Positions 22,139 to 26,930 of a stretch of DNA of 26,930 nucleotides are shown piece by piece; positions within the stretch are counted from its first letter, which is position 1; the number at the start of each line of letters is the position of its first letter. Made by a program: the position numbers and the translations under genes. The notes under the pieces were generated by a model. It did no database searches. It was not told the DNA's origin and worked only from the letters and a program-made list of their open reading frames with translations. This DNA comes from Rhizophagus sp. LPA8_4_AMF (lineage: Eukaryota; Glomeromycota; Glomeromycetes; Glomerales; Glomeraceae). The DNA is taken from NCBI GenBank assembly GCA_021464525.1, contig JADRCO010000755.1:1-26930 (forward strand), given 5' to 3'.

Positions 22139-22949
22139 ATTTTTTCCCATTACTTGCAATTTTTTTTTTTTTTTTTTGAATTATTTAAACACTAAGGTTA
22201 GAGTAGTAGGTAAATCAACATTATCATGTATGACTTAGTTTGTAATTTAAATAATTCTCTTTTTGTTCTATACTTATTTCAGTTAGTTACAACGAATATT
22301 ATATATAAATTTATCAATAAATTATATAATTAAATAAACTCATACAATGCATTAACGTTTATAAAATATGTTGACTATAATATCGATAACGGGTAATAAA
22401 TGTTGTAATACAACAATACAAACGTACGCATACACAACTCACACACGTAGATCCTATTACCTGTTCACTACTATTATACTATATATAAAATCAAACATCA
22501 TTACACGGTAAATAAATTATACAGTAAAGATAATATTCTTACCAATTATCAACTTTAGAATAATAACGAATCTGATGAAAGCCAAAAAAAAATTTACTAT
22601 TGGCTGTACGCATTTTTTTCAGGGCCGGAATTATAATAGTGTCAGTCAGATATATACTATTAAACAGAAAATAAAATTCTGGCCAACATTATCGAAAATT
22701 GTCCAAAAAAGGTAAGATTAAGTTGATTATTTTGCCTATTCTACGCTACCACCTATTTCAGTATTTTTCGGGGTCTTAATATGAGTAATATTTAAATAAA
22801 GAGTTTGTGCGTAAATAAAAGAAATCCTACATGCATAATTTTATTTTCCCTTTATACTATACATAGTAGAAGATAAAAAATTTTTATTTTAAATAGAAAA
22901 TTTATGTTTCGCGATTTTATTAATATCTCCTTGAGAATATATGAAGTAT
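22139..22949. other. 3' flank of kinase 3
   Basis: Homologous to the flank of kinase 2 but with about 270 extra bases (about 22577-22845). The extra part contains a fold-back GGCCGGAATTATAATAG ... AAAATTCTGGCC (about 22625-22685), related in sequence to the GGCCAGAA palindromic family. No gene. Confidence 0.5.
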
Positions 22950-23561
22950 TTTTTTATACTAGCAATAAAAAGATTCACGTCATTATGGGTATAAGATTTT
23001 GATTAAAAATACTTTATTTGCAATTGGATCAATTTATTATTAACTAGTACAAGTAATTTTATTATATTATTTATTTAAGCTAGAAAAATTACTGAACAAC
23101 GAAAAAAGATTTTAGAAACAAGTACATTAACATTCATCAGCAACTGCCAGCAATTACCAGTACCACCATCATCACCTATTTAACGCTAATAATATTTATA
23201 AAAAAAAAAAATATTATACAACGTAAATATAAAAAATATAATTGAAAAACAACAAATACCAGTTGTTCATCCTAATAAATCATTACATTATCGTTGTAAT
23301 CGTATAAATGAAACAAAATTGCAACATCACCACAGTATCACCACCATAAACATCATCACATCACCAATATCCAACATCACCAACAACGATATCATCGTCA
23401 TCAATGAAACCTAAACTTTTCTTGTTAATAGAAAGTGTAGAATAATGTTTGCTATGATTGCTGGAATTACCGCCATAATTTTATTTGGTGGAATTGTTAT
23501 TTATGATCTTATTAAATTAGCACTTGGTAGTAATAAATTTGATTTATCTGATAATAATTAA
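22950..23561 (+). pseudogene. Decayed 3' end of the amino-acid transporter, unit C
   Basis: Third copy of the last transporter exon. Recognisable parts are GCAATTGGATCAATTTATTA, ACTGAACAACGAAAAAAGAT, the ACCACCATCATCACC linker, and the terminal helix. Frameshifts occur in the linker, but the last 38 codons (23445-23561) form an intact frame MFAMIAGITAIILFGGIVIY onward to the original stop. That tail is closer to the intact gene than unit B is. Confidence 0.8.
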
Positions 23562-23985
23562 GAAAAGTTTTTTTGGCATGACGATGTATATGTGTTCATA
23601 AAAGAGAAAAGTGGGTAGAAAAATAAAAAGATAATAATTATAGATGTAAAATGCTTATTTTTTCTTTTTTTTTCTTCCTAGTGATTTAATTGATCTAATT
23701 ATTTTAATCGTTGGTTTTTATTACAAAAAAAATCAAAATTAAAAATTAAAATAAAATAGATGAACAAAAAAGAAACCTTAAAAGTTCGATCCTAGTTTGA
23801 ACCCAGTTCGATTAAATTAAATATATTTTTTTGTTTTTATGATTGAAATGAATATATTGAGGAGGGAGAGAATTGAATGCGCAAATGACGCGTGCAATCA
23901 ACTTATATAGAGAAATATATATATATTTTTTTGTCTTTAAAAGTAAATTTTTCTATCCAATTAATCCGATCAATCCAAATATATT
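22950..23985 (+). repeat. Tandem duplication unit C: transporter remnant only
   Basis: Partial third copy. Homology to units A and B runs through the transporter end and the GAATGCGCAAATGACGCGTG and TCTATCCAATTAATCCGATC flank, and stops at about 23985 where the ATTTCACC palindromic element begins. No kinase follows. Confidence 0.7.
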
Positions 23986-23986
23986 T

Positions 23987-24470
23987 CACCGAAATGCTAT
24001 TTTACCAACATGTAAAATTACCCGACTTGCTATTTCACTAAAAATTTATTAGCTGCGCTTCGTTCCTTACTGCGCCTTAATTTCAAATTGTTTCAAGTGC
24101 GTAAAGAAGTTCAACAAACTGATTACAAAACGCATTAAATAATGCAAGATTATATAGTATCACCAATCTAATTATTCATTTATTCCTTTGTAACCTTTTC
24201 TCTCTATTTTTTTTCCAAATAGAACGGTTAGAATCTAGAAATAAAAAAATTTATATCATTGAAAATATTCCTTACTTTCTTATTAATATTGTTAATGAAT
24301 CAAAGGCAAAATTTCATGATCGTCAATACTCTGTCAATCATGTAAGGAAAAATGGCAAAATAGGGATTCGTTAAAATTGTTTCGGAAAAATGTGATGTCG
24401 GTGAAATGGCAAGTAGGCAAAATGACGTCGGTAAATTTTATGCAGGCGTCGGTAAAATAGGTGAATACGG
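23987..24470. mobile_element. Third ATTTCACCGA-type fold-back element, about 480 bp, decayed
   Basis: The left arm has CACCGAAATGCTATTTTACC then ACCCGACTTGCTATTTCAC. The right arm, reverse-complemented, has TTCACCTATTTTACCGACGC then GCCTACTTGCCATTTCACCG. The arms match imperfectly with one indel. No 9-bp target duplication is visible. No open frame. It marks the end of duplication unit C. Confidence 0.6.
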
Positions 24471-25001
24471 AAATAAAGTGATTTATTATATCAAGCTTAA
24501 TAATTATTACATTATAAATATGTTCAAGAAAATAGTATGGTAATACTTTTATAAATTAGCGAGTTTTATAATATAAATACGTTTATTAAATATCATCTGA
24601 AGATAATTCTGTGCTTGTCTGATTGAAATCATAAATATTATAAAACTTTAGAAATAATAATTTGCAATTTAATATAAATACATACAGTAATTCAATTACC
24701 CTAAAATATGTTGTAGGCAAACTTTGAGCTTTGATAATTAAATCTAGTCATGTACTGTACGTAACCAATTAATTAAAGATTTTTATATATAATTCCTGTG
24801 TATTAGTGCTGAATTCTTGAATATCATTAATATAGGGATTGGTTGGTAAGCGTGTTGCTTGTAATTGACTCTTTGAGATTGTGAAGTTTATTTTTGAATT
24901 ATGTCTTTTTGTTGATTATATTGATTTGTTGATATGAAAGTGATTCTTGATTCTAATTACTCGGTTGAGGAAGAATGTAAACCTGTTTGTATCATTTGAT
25001 A
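24471..25001. other. Gene-free stretch
   Basis: AT-rich, with stops in all frames. No repeat, RNA gene or coding remnant was recognised. Confidence 0.5.
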
Positions 25002-25121
25002 TTATAATAGAATTATATGATAACCTATTGCTGCTTCTTGTTCCTCAGCTATATTAACAATATTTCTAAGTACTCCACTTTCTATATTAGGATCATAGCC
25101 ACTAATCTTCCACTTATTCCA
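25002..25121 (-). pseudogene. Possible coding remnant, 39 codons
   Basis: The minus strand encodes WNKWKISGYDPNIESGVLRN followed by IVNIAEEQEAAIGYHIILL and a stop. The balanced composition (Trp, Gly, Asp, Pro, Glu, Ala) is unlike chance frames in this AT-rich DNA. There is no start codon and a stop precedes it. It may be an exon piece of a decayed gene. Family not recognised. Confidence 0.3.
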
Positions 25122-25283
25122 TTAGAAATAAATATAAATATTAAACTAATTCCAATGATATGAAAGACGTATTAGTAGATGAAGGAGGGAATTAATATCT
25201 AAAATAAAAAATATCATTTGGATTAAATTAGTGGGCATTACCAAAATAATTATGAAAAAATAAAATTAGTCAATAAAGAATAG

Positions 25284-25640
25284 AAATCGGAAATATTAGA
25301 AAACATAATAAAATTATTAAAAAGAAATCGATTTTGTAAAAAATTAAATACAAAAATAGAAAAAACTCAACAAGAAATGGATAAAATAGTAGGTACGCTT
25401 ACAAATTTACAAATAGAACAAAGAATTCAAGACAAAAATATATGAAGCAGGAAAATGCCTAGTAATATACTAGAAAACAAAGGAAAAAGATAACTCTTGA
25501 TGTAATAGCAATAAATAAAGAAGATCGATTAGCGAATAGATAAAGAATCAAGAATTTGGTGGCGGAACATTACGAAAAATGGATTATTTAATATAAAGCA
25601 ACTACCATAAATATAGAATACATTTTAATTAAATATTAAA
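25284..25640 (+). pseudogene. Frameshifted coding remnant, coiled-coil-like
   Basis: 25284-25445 is open for 53 codons (KSEILENIIKLLKRNRFCKK, later KTQQEMDKIVGTLTNLQIEQ), with heptad-like Leu/Ile spacing. After a stop, in the same frame, MPSNILENKGKR appears. After a frameshift, KKITLDVIAINKEDRLANR and NLVAEHYEKW appear. The succession of protein-like pieces in changing frames suggests one decayed gene, possibly of a transposable element. Family not recognised. Confidence 0.4.
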
Positions 25641-25860
25641 AAAATTTTATAATACAAATTAAAATTATAAATATAAAATTTATTTAATGTGCGGAATGTG
25701 CGCCTCCGCACATGACCTTAGAATTCTTCCACAAATTGTAGAATTTGAATGTTTGGTTTTATTAATAGTAGCGCACATTAATTCATTATTTAATTTATCC
25801 GGTTATATGGTGCGCGCATAACTTATAAAAATCCATACACAATCAATTTTTGACCACTTA
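25641..25860. other. Gene-free stretch with perfect 9-bp hairpin
   Basis: ATGTGCGGA (25687-25695) and TCCGCACAT (25705-25713) form a perfect stem with a 9-nt loop. The word TTAATGTGCG near 25685 recurs inverted near 25770 (GCGCACATTAA). It may be the end structure of a small element. Confidence 0.5.
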
Positions 25861-25980
25861 TGTCATCATCCATTTTAGGATAAAACATAATTTTGGCCAG
25901 AATTATATTAACTACAAATGTCCAAAAATGGAAAATGTATAACATCACCATCGAGGAAATGATGTCATTTCTGCCATCCC
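25861..25980. repeat. GGCCAGAA palindromic interspersed repeat, copy 2
   Basis: Shares TGTCATCATCCATTTTAGGA, ACATAATTTTGGCCAGAATT and AAAAATGGAAAATGTATAAC with the copy at 4884. It ends in AAATGATGTCATTTCTG. No open frame. Confidence 0.65.
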
Positions 25981-26115
25981 TTTTAAATAATGGATTTTTT
26001 ATAATATGTCACAAGTTTGTTTAACTCGGTAAAGATTTACCGAGTGACCTTCAAGAAAGCCGACGTTTAAAATTCAATAGTAAATGATGGAAGAAAGAAA
26101 TTTGCGTAAAGGGAG

Positions 26116-26280
26116 GGCCAGAAATTACGTCATTAAGGTTTTAAGGTTTTGAGATCCCCTGTCATTATCTATTTTAAGAAATCAAAAATTATAATGTAAT
26201 TTTGGCCAGAATAAATATGCTATTAATTACTGAAAATGGAAGGTCAGGCCTTACCTCCTCAAGAAATTACGTAATTTCTG
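26116..26280. repeat. GGCCAGAA palindromic interspersed repeat, copy 3
   Basis: Starts GGCCAGAAATTACGTCATT and ends AGAAATTACGTAATTTCTG, an inverted pair. The core TGTAATTTTGGCCAGAATAA matches copies 1 and 2. The complete outer arms make this the best copy for defining the element's ends. Confidence 0.65.
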
Positions 26281-26869
26281 TACCTAAGCAAAAAGGTCCT
26301 AGATTTTATTATTTTTTTGGGGGGGGGAAATAACGATTTTAACCTTACTTAATTTATAATTTTATATAAACAATAACATAATCGAACAAGTGTAGTATAT
26401 AGAAAATTCTTGAGAAAAAAAATTAAAAATGATGAACAATTATATATATGGATAAATTTTGTACACAAATTACGGCATATGGGAAATAAAAAAAAATTTA
26501 TTAATGCGCACAAATATTTATATATTTTTGTACACAAAGATACAATTATACAAAGTAAATTTTATATATATAGAAAACCTGATTGATAAAGCAGGATTGA
26601 GAAAATAACATTGATTAATAATACAAGAAATGATCCACTTACTCTAATCCACTCCAACCCACTTACCCTAACTTAACTCTAACCTCATTTATCAAGACAA
26701 TTTTATAGTCCATTTAACTCTATAAATTTATTAAATAGTATTAAACTTTAAACATCGATTAATATTACAAGAAATGACGTAAAATTTTTAATATACATAT
26801 ATTATATATATAAGATCAAAATCTTGAAAAACGACAACCACTTAACCACTAAAACAATTCTTTTTAATA
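26281..26869. other. Gene-free stretch before the NmrA-like gene
   Basis: Holds a run of nine G (around 26319-26327), a 27-bp direct repeat, and a CCCTAA-like tract. The last 100 bases are the likely promoter and leader of the downstream gene. Confidence 0.5.
26607..26777. repeat. 27-bp direct repeat around a telomere-like tract
   Basis: AACATTGATTAATAATACAA plus GAAATGA (26607-26633) recurs at 26751-26777 with two mismatches. Between them lies CCAACCCACTTACCCTAAC (about 26656-26674) in a CTCTAA/CCTAAC-rich run like the centre of the element at 271-587. Confidence 0.65.
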
Positions 26870-26930
26870 ATGTCACAAAAACCTTTAATCGTCGTATCCG
26901 GTGCTACTGGTAAATACTCTAAATGTATCA
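26870..26930 (+). CDS. NmrA-like NAD(P)-binding protein, first exon only (cut by window end)
   Basis: ATG at 26870 opens MSQKPLIVVSGATG, a beta-strand followed by the GATG start of the GxxGxxG dinucleotide-binding loop seen in NmrA-like and related short-chain reductases. A donor G|GTAAAT after 26909 would end the first exon in phase 1, and the loop would be completed by the next exon outside the window. The coding part visible is 40 nt. The family call rests on this short motif only. Confidence 0.6.
   Translation, partial: MSQKPLIVVSGATGKYSKCI

Larger units (their letters stand above)
17815..22950 (+). repeat. Tandem duplication unit B: transporter remnant plus kinase 3
   Basis: Second copy of the unit. 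It differs from A by decay of the transporter part, loss of about 545 bp upstream of the kinase, a Mutator-like insertion (19137-19609), and about 270 extra bases in the kinase 3' flank (about 22577-22845). The kinase coding sequence stays highly similar and intact. Confidence 0.75.

Noticed and set aside
23786..23820. GTTCGATCCTAG / AGTTCGATT considered as a tRNA T-arm
   Set aside because: No acceptor stem, D-arm or anticodon arm can be formed around it.

Overview
The window reads as nuclear DNA of a filamentous fungus. It is very AT-rich, with short GT-AG introns in every gene, long poly-A/T runs and many small inverted-repeat elements. Three genes belong to a kinase family (N-terminal Cys cluster, then a split TKL-like kinase domain with HRDLHSGN, LPYIAPEV and WEISSGQPPF) that I know as hugely expanded in arbuscular mycorrhizal fungi. 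A Rhizophagus-like Glomeromycotina genome is therefore my best guess. This is inference from family knowledge, not from a search.

Layout. 1-1371: gene-free, with a 317-bp Mutator-like non-autonomous element (271-587, 9-bp target duplication). 1372-3619 (-): kinase gene 1, probably a pseudokinase, with a Tourist-like MITE in one intron and a 15-nt intron relic. 3620-5627: gene-free, with one copy of a GGCCAGAA-type palindromic repeat. 5628-6464 (-): a secreted, probably GPI-anchored Kre9/Knh1-type wall protein. 6465-8669: gene-free, with a 121-bp MITE-like element, a short tandem repeat and a GAAC/GAAA microsatellite. 8670-10405 (+): a four-exon KH-domain protein. 11014-13464 (+): a seven-exon amino-acid transporter. 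14982-17308 (+) and 19845-22138 (+): kinase genes 2 and 3, tandem duplicates. 24471-26869: gene-free, with decayed coding fragments, a perfect hairpin and further repeats. 26870 to the end (+): first exon of an NmrA-like NAD(P)-binding protein, cut by the window edge.

The centre of the window (about 12.7-24.0 kb) is a nested tandem duplication. The repeated unit is the 3' end of the transporter gene plus a downstream kinase gene. Unit A has the intact transporter and kinase 2, unit B a decayed transporter 3' end and kinase 3, unit C only a transporter remnant. Unit C ends where a palindromic element begins. A Mutator-like element inserted in unit B after the duplication; unit A preserves the empty site.

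The kinase genes have an unusual C-terminal tail. It is assembled from tiny exons (including a 12-nt microexon), all multiples of three and all bounded by phase-1 introns, one of which is a conserved GC-AG intron in the two tandem copies. Any internal tail exon could be skipped without breaking the frame. The other genes look unrelated to each other; I see no operon-like or pathway logic. No tRNA, rRNA or CRISPR was seen.
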